From positions 85,447,875 to 85,511,874 of the forward strand of contig CM077644.1 of assembly GCA_039707465.1 (NCBI GenBank): a stretch of 64,000 nt of DNA, given 5' to 3'. Of the stretch, positions 1-11,431 are shown piece by piece. Position numbers and translations under genes: made by a program. Source of the DNA: Rhabdophis nuchalis (lineage: Eukaryota; Chordata; Lepidosauria; Squamata; Natricidae). Every line of letters begins with the position of its first letter. The first letter of the stretch is position 1. The notes beneath the pieces are model-generated. The model ran no database searches and was not told where the DNA came from. It saw only the letters and a list, made by a program, of their open reading frames with translations.

Positions 1-94
1 AATACAAAATATCAAAGCAGTGCATCTATTAAGCAAGAGGCACTAAAATGTGCTTCTGCCAGTTTTTGCATCAAGCTTTTTGGTATAAAAGTGT

Positions 95-138
95 CAAATA
101 AATAAATAAATAAATACATACATACATACATACATACA

Positions 139-168
<30 letters not shown>
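95..168. repeat. Compound microsatellite (AAAT)n(ACAT)n
   Basis: About five AAAT units run directly into about thirteen ACAT units. The preceding 50 bases look like the end of an interspersed element whose tail seeded the array, but I cannot name the family. Confidence 0.95.
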
Positions 169-172
<4 letters not shown>

Positions 173-753
173 AATGTGATATTTGCAAGATGACTTTTCT
201 CTTTCTACAAAACCAGCACAAGTTATATTTTAAATGATAATCATTTTATTCCTGATAGAAAAAAATATGTATTTTTATGAACGTTATGTTTGATCATTTT
301 TATACAATTTCTTGGAATCATGTACAGGACATGAATATATGCATATTAATGCTTTTACCTAGACAATATTAATGTGAATTGAAATGTCACAGAATCTTTT
401 ATTTGTTTGGTTGGGGACAAATAAAAAAATGAAAGTCCTTTCCTTCCCCCCCAGCCCTTTGCAGACCCCATGGTAGCAATTTCCAGTTTAAATAGTCAAG
501 GGCATATACTTTTATTTTTATATCTTTATTACTGTAGAACAGTGGTCGGCAAACCGCGGCTCGCGAGCCGCATGCGGCTCTTTGGCCCCTCGAGTGTGGC
601 TCTTCCTCCACCCTCGCTGAGGGTGGGACTCCTGGGACCCGCCGGAGCAACCTTCCCTACCAGCCGCTGATTCCCTCCCTCCTCGCGCGGAGCCTCCCGA
701 GGCGGCATGCCGGCCACTCATCTACTTCCAGGGGGTACGGAGGCTCCGAGGGC

Positions 754-1519
754 GATTGGAGGGAACCGGCGTCCGGAGGGTCGCTGTTCCTTCCCCACCC
801 CACACCGAGCCCTGGAAGCAGCGCGGGCGGGCGAGCCCGGCTCCTTCCAGGGAGATTGGAGGGAACCGGCGTCCGGAGGGTCGCTGTTCCTTCCCCACCC
901 CACACCGAGCCCTGGAAGCAGCGCGGGCGGGCGAGCCCGGCTCCTTCCAGGGAGATTGGAGGGAACCGGCATCCGGAGGGTCGCTGTTCCTTCCCCACCC
1001 CACATCGAGCCCTGGAAGCAGCGCGGGCGGGCGAGCCCGGCTCCTTCCAGGGAGATTGGAGGGAACCGGTGTCCGGAGGGTCGCTGTTCCTTCCCCACCC
1101 CACATCGAGCCCTGGAAGCAGCGCGGGCGGGCGAGCCCGGCTCCTTCCAGGGAGATTGGAGGGAACCGGTGTCCGGAGGGTCGCTGTTCCTTCCCCACCC
1201 CACATCGAGCCCTGGAAGCAGCGCGGGCGGGCGAGCCCGGCTCCTTCCAGGGAGATTGGAGGGAACCGGTGTCCGGAGGGTCGCTGTTCCTTCCCCACCC
1301 CACACCGAGCCCTGGAAGCAGCGCGGGCGGGCGAGCCCGGCTCCTTCCAGGGAGATTGGAGGGAACCGGTGTCCGGAGGGTCGCTGTTCCTTCCCCACCC
1401 CACACCGAGCCCTGGAAGCAGCGCGGGCGGGCGAGCCCGGCTCCTTCCAGGGAGATTGGAGGGAACCGGCATCCGGAGGGTCGCTGTTCCTTCCCCACCC
1501 CACACCGAGCCTTGGAAGT
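754..1519. repeat. CpG-rich minisatellite, exact 100-bp period, seven full units and a partial
   Basis: Units start with GATTGGAGGGAACCGG at 754, 854, 954, 1054, 1154, 1254, 1354 and 1454. The last unit diverges after about 65 bases. Units differ at only a few positions, for example CGTCCGG, CATCCGG or TGTCCGG, and ACACCG or ACATCG. Each unit holds about ten CpG dinucleotides. The near identity and retained CpGs suggest recent amplification or homogenisation. Units abut with no spacers. Confidence 0.97.
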
Positions 1520-1589
1520 TCCCTGAGCGGGCGAAGCGAACGGGCGTGCCAGTGAGTAACCGCGGCGGGCTGGGCTGAGGAGGCTCCGC

Positions 1590-1912
1590 GGGGTGGGAGG
1601 CGGGGGGGGGGCAGACAGACAGACAGAGAGAGACACAGACCCAGAGAGAGACAAGGAGGGAGGGGGGAATCAGAGAGTGACAGACACACACAGAGAGACA
1701 GGGAAAGGGAGGGAGGGAGGGAGGGAGAGAAAGATAGCCAGAGACATAGAATGAGTGATTAAGTGCTTGAATGCGAGACAGACAGACACACAAACACAGA
1801 GTGATAGACATGGGCAGACGAAGCAGATAGAGATAGAGAGAGAGAGAGAGAGAGAAAGAGGGAAAGAAAGAAAGAGAGAAAGAGAGAGAGAGAAAGAGAG
1901 ACAGAAAGAGAG

Positions 1913-1943
<31 letters not shown>

Positions 1944-1970
1944 AAGAGAGACAGAAAGAGAGAGAGAAAG

Positions 1971-2001
<31 letters not shown>

Positions 2002-2193
2002 GAAAGAGAGAAAGAGAGACAGAAAGAGAGGAAAGAGAGAAAGAGAGAGAGAGAGAGAAAGAGAGGGAAAGAGGGAAAGAAAGAGAGAGAGAGAAAGAGA
2101 GAAAGAGACAGAAAGAGAGAGAAAGAGAGAAAGAAAGAAAGAAAGAAAGAAGGAAAGAAGGAAAGAAGGAAAGAAGGAAAGAAAGGAAAAAAG
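1590..2193. repeat. G-rich tract followed by long GA-rich purine microsatellite
   Basis: A G-run cluster at 1590-1611 could form a quadruplex. From about 1612 the + strand turns into GACA, GAGA and GAAAGA units, then GAAA and GGAAA to 2193, with few pyrimidines. It lies wholly inside the hAT element. Confidence 0.95.
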
Positions 2194-3340
2194 AACTTAT
2201 GACCACAATTGAGCCTAAAAGTTTGGTTGCTAACCAAGGACATTGTTAAGTGAGTTTCACATTTTCCAAGTTGGCCACGCCCACCCAGTCACTGAGCCAC
2301 TCCCACAAACCAGGCCACACCTCCGGCTCTCAAAAGAAATTTCAATCTTGGTATTGTTGATATTTGGCTCTGTTGACTAATGAGTTTGCCCACCACTGCT
2401 GTAGAACATTGTTAACTCTGGTATATCTTCACTGCAGAAATACAGTTAAACAAATGTTAGGGATAATGAATCGAACAAAGCATGCTGTTTGCTAAATCTC
2501 TGCAAACAATTTTAACTGTTTGTGAAAGCTGATTTAAGGTCTGTGGGGGGAAACAGAGTTTATTTTACCTGCTTTGCCTTCCTTAGTGGAAACTTTATGT
2601 TATGAAATAAAAATGTGCTGGGCAGAAAGGTTTATATTAAGCACACCATATTTTTCATAAAGATTTTCAGCAAAACGAAGTACGAATTTCTGGTATATGC
2701 CTAGAGAATTGGTTTATTTATTGGACAAATATAGTACATACATGTTTTCCCTATTTTACAAAAGACAAGCAATGTTTGCTCTGGAAACTGGTTTATATGT
2801 TGAGTGTTTTCACCATTTTTCCTCAACTGGCTTCCCTTTTCTCAAATTTGATAAAGCCTCTTATCAATAAAATAAAGTGCAGATGAATAAGAAGCTATGT
2901 TTATGCTTACAAGGACATTCCTATTTGCATTGAAATGACATAGATTTCTTTTTTGGCTCAAATAGAAGATTTTCTAGAAAATATTTTAGTTTCTTAGTTT
3001 TTCCACAGAGCAATTTTAGTTTCATAACTGAAAGTGTTTTTTTTTTTAAATATTCTGTATAATTTAATTCTGCTCCCAATCATAAGACTTTGGGCTACTT
3101 ACATAAATAAAACAAGCAGAAAGACATAAAGTCACAAAACTATTAATGAAAAATAAAATTTAATGAATAAATTCAGAAATTATTCTCTAAAGATGGTGTG
3201 ATTCAGGAGAGGGTGAATTACAAGATCCTTTCATAAGTTGAAGTAGGATAAGCAGATTCTACCAGGAGCACACAGTTCCAAAGATAATCAAGAGCAAATC
3301 CAGGAGTGATTAATTTTATAGGTAACACTGTGTAACGAAT

Positions 3341-3610
3341 TGCTACATATTAATAATAATAATAATTTTAATAATAATAATAATAATTTTTATTTATAGA
3401 CCGCCTCCTCTCCCCAAAGGAACTCGGAGCGGTGCACAGGGAAATTAAAAATACTAATACAAAATACATAAATAGGTAAAATAAGAATTAAACAAGATTA
3501 TCCCTGCGCTAAAACCCCCTATACTAAAATTACACTACAATCCTCTAAAACCCAATTAAAAGACGGAAGACTAACCTAGGCCGGCCAAGCAGAAGAAGTG
3601 TGTTTTCAAT
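3341..3610 (-). mobile_element. L2-like LINE 3' end with (ATT)n tail, fragment
   Basis: Read on the minus strand, the element ends in a TTATT tail. It shares the block around TAGGCCGGCCAAGC and the CGCCTCCTCTCCCC region with the longer copy at 5158-5835. It is the same family as the fragments at 17502 and 55336 and is 5' truncated. Confidence 0.7.
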
Positions 3611-3634
3611 ATTTTGAAAATATTGCAAATGCAA

Positions 3635-3716
3635 AGTACCACAGGTTTAAGTTTTCAATTTTGATTAGGAAGAAGTAATTATTTGTTGCAAGTGTGCAAT
3701 GGAAATATACTTTTCA
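3635..3716 (+). repeat. Copy A of an 82-bp dispersed direct repeat
   Basis: Starting at AGTACCACAGGTTTAA, this segment matches 4701-4783 at roughly three quarters of positions, sharing landmarks such as AATTATTT and AAGTGTGCAA. The family is not recognised. Confidence 0.6.
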
Positions 3717-4700
3717 CTGATATGCAAATTGACACCTGTGAATTACACTGTAAAAGTTATCCTAATTTTCATGGCTATATGTTTCCCCCCCCTGAAAAGC
3801 ACATATTGTTATGAATATCTGTTTAATCTTACATATCTGACTTATAAGTAGATATGTGCAGGAGATATATAAACAAGCCCATTATTGAATTTAATATAGC
3901 TTACTGAAATGAAGAAATGTTCCACCTTGTTTTAGACAAGCCAGAACTAATTGCCTTTCACAATTTTGTTTATTGCATACAGCTGCTTTCTGACCATCAA
4001 ACATTCTAGGATTTCCTTTTTCTTCTCATCCCTTTAAAGAATGAACTGTACATTCATCTTCTAACTAGATGCCAAGCAGTATTTTAAAATTGTTACACAT
4101 GTTTGAGTTGTTTTACAGTGCATTCTAATTATCATAGCACTTCTGCTTTAAATTCTTTCTTGAAGTGTGTTATCTCCATAGTACTGCTGAAACCGGTTTC
4201 CACACTTCAAGATCATTTCTGAAGGACCAGGTTCATTAGTAAATTACCATACATGAAATCTGAATGGATGGCTTGTCATCTCAGCACTAATGACAGCATT
4301 ATATATTTGATTGTTCTCTAGTCACAACTGAAATGCGGTGGTGGTGCACAACTGGAAAAGACAGCCTTCATTTTGACCATACTTTGAGTAAAGCACTCTT
4401 TTGATAGTGTTAAGGCACTTTTGGGGAAGTACTTTGTTCTCCTAAAACCTTGTATCTTTGATGTTACTTCTGCTGGTTTCTTCACATTCAGTAAGCAAAA
4501 AGAGGGGCTTCTTTGCCTGGTCAGTGAAAGCACTGGGTAGCTTGCCCAGTGTGCTGGAAGGATAATCCAGTTGTATGGATATAGACTCCTCTTCCGCTTT
4601 GAAGATTGAGTCAATCAGATGGCCATGCCTTTTCCTACTGAGCATGCCCAGTTTTTGACTCAGTCATCAAGCAAAGGAGATGTGTGAGAGGTGTTAGTTA

Positions 4701-4783
4701 GGGTACCACAGGTTTAAATTTCCACATTTGAGTGGGAAGAGGAAATTATTTACTGTAAGTGTGCAACAAAAATATATTTTTCA
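4701..4783 (+). repeat. Copy B of an 82-bp dispersed direct repeat
   Basis: Direct-orientation partner of 3635-3716, about 1 kb downstream. The two could be copies of one repeat, a local duplication, or decayed terminal repeats of an old element. Confidence 0.6.
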
Positions 4784-5157
4784 ATTATGTGTTCAAAGAA
4801 GCAATCTCAAAAAAAAAAATAGGTTCATGAGATTTAAGAACACGATTTAGGATAGTTTCATGCAGGTCTAAATTTAGACTTTGCAATGATGCAGAAAACA
4901 GGAGTAAGCCCTAGACCTGGGCTTTCCCAAATTGTATGGGGAAGTAAAATATCCCTTCATTAGGAACTGCCTTCTGAATGAAAATATATTTAATTATTAG
5001 ATTATTAGGAAGATCATATTATTAGTAAGTAACACAGCAGCATCTTGAAAAGCTTTTTAAGCTGATCCCAACTCAATTTAACATAATTATCAAGTTTGAA
5101 TCTAACGTAATTAAGATGGCGTTGCTCTGAATCTCCTTCTATAGGATCATGTGTCTT

Positions 5158-5835
5158 TTAATAATAATAATAATAATAATTTTATTTCTAACCCGCTCTC
5201 TCTCCCCGAGGGGACTCGAGGCAGGGCACAGGGGAATTAAAAACAAGTACAAAGTTAAACGCAATAAATATAAATAAATAATTAAGTAAAAGGTAAATTA
5301 AACAGTACTCCCTGCGCTAAGACCCCCCCATTAGTTAATAAAATCCCTAACCATAAAAGAGACTACCCTAGGCCGGCCAAGCGAAAAAGATGTGTTTTTA
5401 GTTTTAGACGGAAGGAGCGGAGGTAAGTAGTTGTCCTGATATCGGGGGGAAGGTCGTTCCAGAGGGCTGGGCCCGCCACAGAGAAGGCCCTTCCCCTGGG
5501 CGTCGCCCGCTGACATAGTCTAGTGGACGGCACCCAGAGAAGTCCCTCTCTGTGGGAGCGAATCGGCCGTGAGGATGTATGGGGCAGGATCCGATCCCGC
5601 AGATAGCTAGGTCCCGAGCCATGGAGCGCTTTAAAGATGACAACTAACACCTTGAAGCGCACCCGAAAGATGACAGGCAGCCAGTGCAGCTCGCGCAAGA
5701 GCGGTGTTACATGGGTAAACCTTGAGGTTCCCATTATTGCTCGCGCGGCTGCGTTCTGGACCAACTGAAGTCTCCGGGTGCACCTCAAGGGGAGCCCCAT
5801 GTAGAGAGAGTTACAATAGTCCTTTTGCAACAATT
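5158..5835 (-). mobile_element. L2/CR1-clade LINE, 5'-truncated, with reverse-transcriptase C-terminal remnant
   Basis: On the minus strand an open frame (about 5872 to 5363) encodes the C-terminal tail typical of L2/CR1-clade LINE polymerases. Visible landmarks are DYCNSLYMGLP, LQLVQNAAARAIMG, LLRELHWLPV and SYLRDRILPH, ending in a motif rich in R, K and L. The 3' end carries the conserved block near TAGGCCGGCCAAGC and finishes in an ATT tail at 5158-5178. The frame upstream of DYCNS no longer looks like the family, so truncation is near 5835. This is a dead retrotransposon copy, not a host gene. Confidence 0.85.
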
Positions 5836-7234
5836 CTGATTCCTCTTCACTCTCCCAGGTTCTGTTACACATTTCATCCAGACCATAACTTTCCTCTTAT
5901 CGTATCCCCAATAATCCATTTGCACATTTCAATTCTCAATTGAAAGGTAAAAGAAAGTACAGCTACACGTTTACCTGAGATATCCCAGCTTCCAAAAACT
6001 TGCTGTCGTTTATCTGGTTCATTAAAAAAAATAGGAAGATTTTTCACCTTCATTGTTACAGATTGATATGTTTCTGCATATTGATGATGTGTTGGATTTC
6101 ATAGCAAGATCTCTGCTTTTCATCATTTTTCACAGCTTATTTCTCTCTGGGTTCCCACTGCCTTTCTTAAAAAATGAAAAAAATAAAATAAGAGGGTAAT
6201 GGTGAGGAATGTGCTACCTCTGTTGGGAGTTCAAGGCTTAACCTAACTATTTTTAGCAGCAGTCCAAAATATGGAGCAATATGAGTTGAAGGATAATCTC
6301 TTTTTAAAAAAAATATCTGTGTTCCCATCTGTTTTTTTTTAATTACTCTAATACTGCTTTATAAGTAGACAGGCATGTAAACTGCATTCCCACCACTTCT
6401 CTTCAATTGCTCAGAAGAGACTGTAGAAACCTAGATGACAGCAGTGTATAATGTTTTTCTCTCCACTATAAATGTATCCTTCTCAGCCACCAAACTCAAG
6501 AATATTCCTTCTGTTTTTAATTATTAATGCATATTTTCTTGGCGTTTGTTCATTCCCATGGTTTAGAAATACAGCTGAACTACTTTCGTAGAAGAAGTGT
6601 TTCACGATTCAGTGATTATGGTGTCCCTTAATATGAAAGCATGTTGCCATGGATTTTTCTGATACTTTGTCTGGTTTTGAATTCTATAGTCCTGGCAACC
6701 TCAGTTGAAAACACTGTATTAGTTCTGATATCCACAACAAATGCAAAATAAAAATAAAAAAATTTAGACAAAGCATCCAAAGCTTTCAATTAAGGCTTAT
6801 ATATTTCTTATATTTCCCATAAAGAAATTTGAACTGTAGTATTTGGAATTGCTGTTCTTATTTTAGTTTTTACAAAAAAGCTTGTAAAGAGGCCTACCAT
6901 GGAAATGGTTAATTATAGGCAAGAAAGAAGATAGATTTTATTCCTCTGTCCTTATTCAGGAAGTTAGTTCTAGCCTTGAGAAAGTGGTGGGAGAGGAAAA
7001 ACAATTACTGACTCCTGAGGAAGTAGAAAGTGTGAGAAAGAGAACTATCCCATCTTGATCATGTTGTCTTTAAAAAGGACAGTGAGGATTTGGGGCTGGA
7101 TTTCAAAATCTCTTACTACACAGCAATAAAGTAGCATTTCTTGAATTCCTGCGGTGTCTGTTACTTAGTGCACTATAGATGTGTGAGATCACAATTTAGT
7201 CATTCCATGCCAGCACATGCAACAGATTCACTTT

Positions 7235-7392
7235 AACAGCCAGATTACTAATTTATCAACTGCAATGATTCACTTAACAACTGTGGTAACAAAGGTCATA
7301 ATATGGGGCAAGACTCACTTAACAAGTGTCTCACTTAAACAACATAAATGTTGTTGGCTCAATTGTGGTCGTTAGTCAAGGACTACCTCTAT
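7235..7392 (-). repeat. Squamate interspersed repeat of the 'guided by TTACGACC' family, fragment
   Basis: Minus-strand copy containing phrases such as GTCAAGGACTACCT, ATTCACTTAACAACTG and AACTGTGGTAACAAAGGTCA. These are shared with fuller copies at 26529, 49228 and 57221. The family is common in snakes; I do not assign its class. Confidence 0.6.
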
Positions 7393-7417
7393 ATGCTAAT
7401 TACTAAGGTGAGCATTA

Positions 7418-7935
7418 GTTTGGTGAAGTGGTCAAGGTCAACTAGAAACTGAGTCCATAAAATTCTAGTCCCATTTTAGGTTAGCTGGATGACCTTGAGC
7501 AATAGAATAGAATAGAATAGAATAGAATAGAATGAGCGCTTGAGGTCTTCTAGTCCAACCCACTGCTTAGGCAGGAAACCCTACACCCCTTAATGGTTAT
7601 CCAGCATCTTCTTAAAAACTTCTTGTGTTGGGGCATTCACAACTTCTGGAGACAAGTTGTTCCATTGATTAATTGTTCTAACTGTCAGGAAATTTCTCCT
7701 TAGTTCTAAATTGCTTCCATCCTTGATTAGTTTCCACCCATTGCTTCCTGCCCTACCATTCCTCAGGTGCTTTGGAAAATAGCTTGACTCCCTCTTCTTT
7801 ATGGCAGCCTCTGAGATATGGGAACACTGCTATCATGTCTCCCCTAGTCCATATAGGAAGGAGGCAATGGCAAACCACTTCTAAAACACTTTGCCAAAAA
7901 ATCTTCAAGGACTTGTTCAGGCAGTCTTCAGGAGT
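7418..7935 (+). mobile_element. Sauria-type SINE interrupted by a CR1 LINE
   Basis: The left half (7418-7500) has a tRNA-like head with AAGTGGTCAAGG (box A like), TTCTAGTCCC (box B like) and AGCTGGATGACCTTG. The right half (7851-7935) continues with AAGGAGGCAATGGCAAACCA and GGAGTCAACAC, the usual Sauria SINE end. A CR1 element fills the gap, so the SINE is the older insertion. Confidence 0.75.
7501..7850 (-). mobile_element. CR1 LINE 3' end with (AATAG)n tail
   Basis: Read on the minus strand it starts in the CR1 phrase GGGGAGACATGATAGCAGTG, passes AATTTCCTGACAGTTAGAAC and GGTTGGACTAGAAGACCTC, and ends in ATTCT repeats (7501-7533). Pentanucleotide arrays seeded by CR1 3' ends are characteristic of advanced snakes. 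It is strongly 5' truncated and carries no coding capacity. Confidence 0.9.
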
Positions 7936-10012
7936 CAACACATACATACACAGCCATCTTACACACATTCTACTGCAGTACGTTTCTCTTTGTCCTAATT
8001 ATCATATCTCCTAAACCTTCTAGATCCCTTCTTCACGCAATGAAGAGAAATAAGACGAAGTTAAATGCAGTAATGATGCTTCTTCTTCAGAGGCCCAGGC
8101 TATGGGGCTTGTGTTATACGCCCACCTGTTTTTCATAACGGTTTTCCGTCTGTGTTAGTTGTATTTCCCAGTTAGCACATGCTATCAGTCAGGCACAGAG
8201 CCGTTGCTAACTCAGTTGTGTGTATAAGAAAATGGTATTTGAGGCTGGCAGAGTAGCTGGCAGCAACTTGCAGCTGTCAGAGGGTAAATACAATCAGAAG
8301 AAAAGTGCTGAGCTTAATATTGACTCAAAGTTGAATCTCCTGTTGTGGAAATAAAAAGCCTTGATTTTAAGTGCAACTGCTGTGATGCTTTACCAGTGAA
8401 AGAGCTGTGTGTTTTGTACATGCTTGAAAAGACTTTTGTATTTTGTTACATGTCCCAGTGCCGTCCTTATAAAAAAAACAAAGATTGCAGAACGCAAGCC
8501 TTCGCAAGGAGCTTCTCCTTCTGGCTCAACATAGCTCTTGAATTCTGCTCTCACAGAATTGGAGTTGGTTCAAATAGTTTCATACCTTGTGACAAATATT
8601 CTAGCTTTACAGAAGTGTGAAATGCAGTCAGCTCATCATCACAAGATAGTTTTTTTTGCCCGTCATGCATTCCCAGCATCTGATAAAGATGGAAATCCCA
8701 GTTTGTCTGCTCACGTATCACATTTAATGTAAAATGGTTGTGTGACAGACACGTCCACTGAGAATCTTGCATATGGCTTCTTGCCATGGTTTAAAAACCA
8801 CTTTGAGTGGTTAAGTATGCAGGCTAGAATACATGCTACTTCCAGTCACTACAGGCCACAGAGGATAATTTATGATAAATAAATCAGGACCGAAATAATA
8901 TGTTTGGGTAATCGGTATGAAAAATGGTTTACCAACCAAGTTTTCAACCCTCTGGCTATTGTTGGAACTGCGGGTTGGACATTTGCCACAGAACCATTTT
9001 ATAATTAGATTTATTGTGAAAATACAATCGTGGTTTGCATGGAAGCAAAAGAAGTTAAACAACATTAACATGTAGCTCCAAAAAAATGAAAAATGCATTC
9101 AGCAGAAAGCTATTGCACATACAAATCCCACACGCCTATGCACCAGATCGGAGATGAAAGGAACAAAGTGAACAAAAGAAACTGAAGAATTGGGGAGAAT
9201 GCATTGGTTTTAAATTATCAAGTTGAATAAGCCTGTAACATTTTATTGTTTTGGGGGTTTTTTTCCCCAACAAACAGATGCCCTATTTTTTTTCCTGTTA
9301 TTTTGAGGCAGAGAACATAGCCTTGCTGTGTAAACTTCTCAGGCTGTCCTGAGTTCAGCAGTAGGCTAGGAACAGGAGAGAGCATGGAAAATAAATAATA
9401 CTTGTGACATAGTGCTTGAGTTTAAAGTTAAGTCAATGCAAGGGCTGACCCAGGTTGAAGAAAGCCAATCATAAACATCTGTTAAAAATAATTAAATTAG
9501 TTAGAACACAAACTAGGGCTCATTAAGCAAAGGTCCTGGCTGAAAGTATGTTGTAAACCTGATGGCCAAAAAATGACCCAGCCACTCAGCCGCCACTGCA
9601 CACTTAGTGTAAAAATTCCCCTCATTGTTCTTTCAGAGTTTGACTTGTTTGGACCCTGAAATCTGCTGGATGTTTCCTGTAATCTCTGAAGTTCATAATT
9701 TATTTTTTAAAGAACAAATTTCAACCATGTGTTTATTTATAAAATGATGCATTCAGAATAATGGCCACATTTAACTCATGATTCAAGAAGGATGTGAACA
9801 AGCTGCTCTATTATATGAATATTCTCATCCATCTACATAGAAAATCCAGGGTGGGCGGTATACATTTTCTGTCTGGCATTTTCTGGAATGGTAAAAGTCT
9901 AAAAATGTCCTCCTGTTTACTAAGGTGTATTTTAGAGTTATCTCTCTAACTTATTTGTGAGGGAATAGTTTAATAATACAATATGTTTTCTATTTTTATT
10001 GTGTTTTTTTAG

Positions 10013-10226
10013 GTTTTAGCCGAGCAGCACTACCATTTGGTTTGGTAAGGAGAGAACTGTCCTGTGAGGGCTACTCCATTGATCTTCGGTGTCCAGGAAG
10101 TGATGTCATTATGATAGAGAGTGCTAATTATGGACGGACAGATGACAAGATCTGTGATGCTGATCCTTTCCAGATGGAGAATACTGAATGTTTCCTCCCT
10201 GATGCCTACAAAATTATGACACAAAG
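10013..10226 (+). CDS. ADGRL2: ADGRL2 exon: rhamnose-binding (SUEL) lectin domain, first part
   Basis: Encodes about 70 residues, starting [17 protein letters not shown] and ending at KIMTQR. Latrophilin-2 is an adhesion GPCR of neurons and endothelium. This N-terminal lectin domain takes part in teneurin binding on the facing cell. Visible hallmarks are the YGR motif in [12 protein letters not shown] and four of the eight domain cysteines. The [19 protein letters not shown] start matches ADGRL2 as I recall it; ADGRL3 differs strongly here (PIPMAVV). The acceptor is TTTTTTTAG|GT and the donor AG|GTAAAA. The exon begins with two codon bases (upstream intron phase 1) and ends with two (phase 2). 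The signal-peptide exon is not in the window. Confidence 0.96.
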
Positions 10227-11279
10227 GTAAAAGTAGTGATTAAAATATATTACTAAAAAAGAATACAGTGGCAAAGGTTTAATTGGAAAAATCCATTGAA
10301 TGAATAAATGATGTATAGATCAGATCCAGATCCAGATCCAAGACCCAGATTTTCCTGGTAATTTCTTAGGAGTTTAATTTTCATTAGAATTAATTCTCAG
10401 GAATCTCTTCTCAAATTACCCCATTAAACTGAGAAAGGATTTATCAAATCAGTAGCTACATCATCATAACAATAGTGCTAGGGCATTTTTTGGCTTTTAA
10501 AAAAAGATGTACAGGTAAATTTAAAATCTTTCATGGCTCTGAATTTTCTTAAAGCAAAAACGTTCCAATGATTTCCTCTCTGATTTACTTTAAGATCAGT
10601 CCAGACTACTAATTCATTCAGGTTTCTTTTTCCTTCCTTCCCTCCCTCTCTCATTTTTTTTAAAGGGAATTGCACTCCAATAATTCAATTTCCCTTTAAC
10701 AAGACATATGGTCAAACTTTAGTGTTGTAATTGTTACTTGAAAGCAAGGTTGTAAATCTACTATTGTTTACTATCTTTATTTCAGTGACAATTTATTTGC
10801 TATTACTCGTTTAATTTCCTTATCCTACAACTACTTAAAAGGGATATACAGACCATTTGCCCATTAGTAGTAGTATTTTCATAGCATCACCCAGGCATCC
10901 TTGGAAGTAATGATATCCTCATTACTACTATTTTGTCACAGCAATAGATCAATGATTATAAGTTTCTAGTAGAGAAATGAGCATCATCACAAGACGATGT
11001 GCTTTTACAAGTGAAATATCAGCATGATAGTATGTTCCATAGATGAGGATACCAAGCCTAGTTTATTAAATGTTTTATGCTAGTATTAACAAGTGGACAC
11101 CACAATACATTCTGAAACTGCAGGGCATCCCCTTCCTTTCATTATGTCAGTCATTCATTCTTCTAAGAACACAGCTGTGCCTGTCAAAGCTCAAGACAGG
11201 AACTGTTTGCACTCTGGCCTTTCTATTTCTAGGTTAGCAGACAGTCTATTTAAAATTCTTAGAACTTCATTGAAGATAT

Positions 11280-11431
<152 letters not shown>

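Larger units (their letters stand above)
540..2398. mobile_element. Non-autonomous hAT-type DNA transposon with 8-bp target duplication
   Basis: The left end reads CAGTGGTCGGCAAAC and the right end GTTTGCCCACCACTG, inverted copies with one mismatch. The element is flanked by a perfect 8-bp direct repeat CTGTAGAA at 532-539 and 2399-2406. An 8-bp duplication with CAGTGG-type ends is the hallmark of the hAT superfamily. No transposase frame is present. The inside is a GC-rich 100-bp tandem array (754-1519), a G-rich tract and a long GA-rich microsatellite. The right portion, after about 2190, resembles a common squamate repeat. The long open frames across the array come from low A+T content and the repeat period and are not genes. 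Confidence 0.88.
1..10012. other. Sequence 5' of the first visible ADGRL2 exon (intron)
   Basis: No host exon was found here. The lectin exon at 10013 begins inside a codon, so this stretch must be intron and the signal-peptide exon lies further upstream or was missed. Contents in order: an AAAT/ACAT microsatellite, a 1.86-kb hAT element, two L2-like LINE ends, and a Sauria-type SINE split by a CR1 LINE at 7.4-7.9 kb. Stretches 2407-3340, 3720-4700, 4790-5150, 5880-7230 and 7940-10012 show nothing I can name. Confidence 0.7.

Noticed and set aside
754..1519. CRISPR-like regular repeats
   Set aside because: Units abut with no unique spacers and the context is a vertebrate transposon; this is a minisatellite.
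657..2243. 528-codon minus-strand frame and 240-323-codon frames on both strands
   Set aside because: They run through the 100-bp array and the purine microsatellite of the hAT element; composition is purely repetitive and frames are open on both strands.
1..10012. Search for the signal-peptide exon of ADGRL2
   Set aside because: No start codon with a hydrophobic stretch and a phase-1 donor could be identified; it most likely lies upstream.
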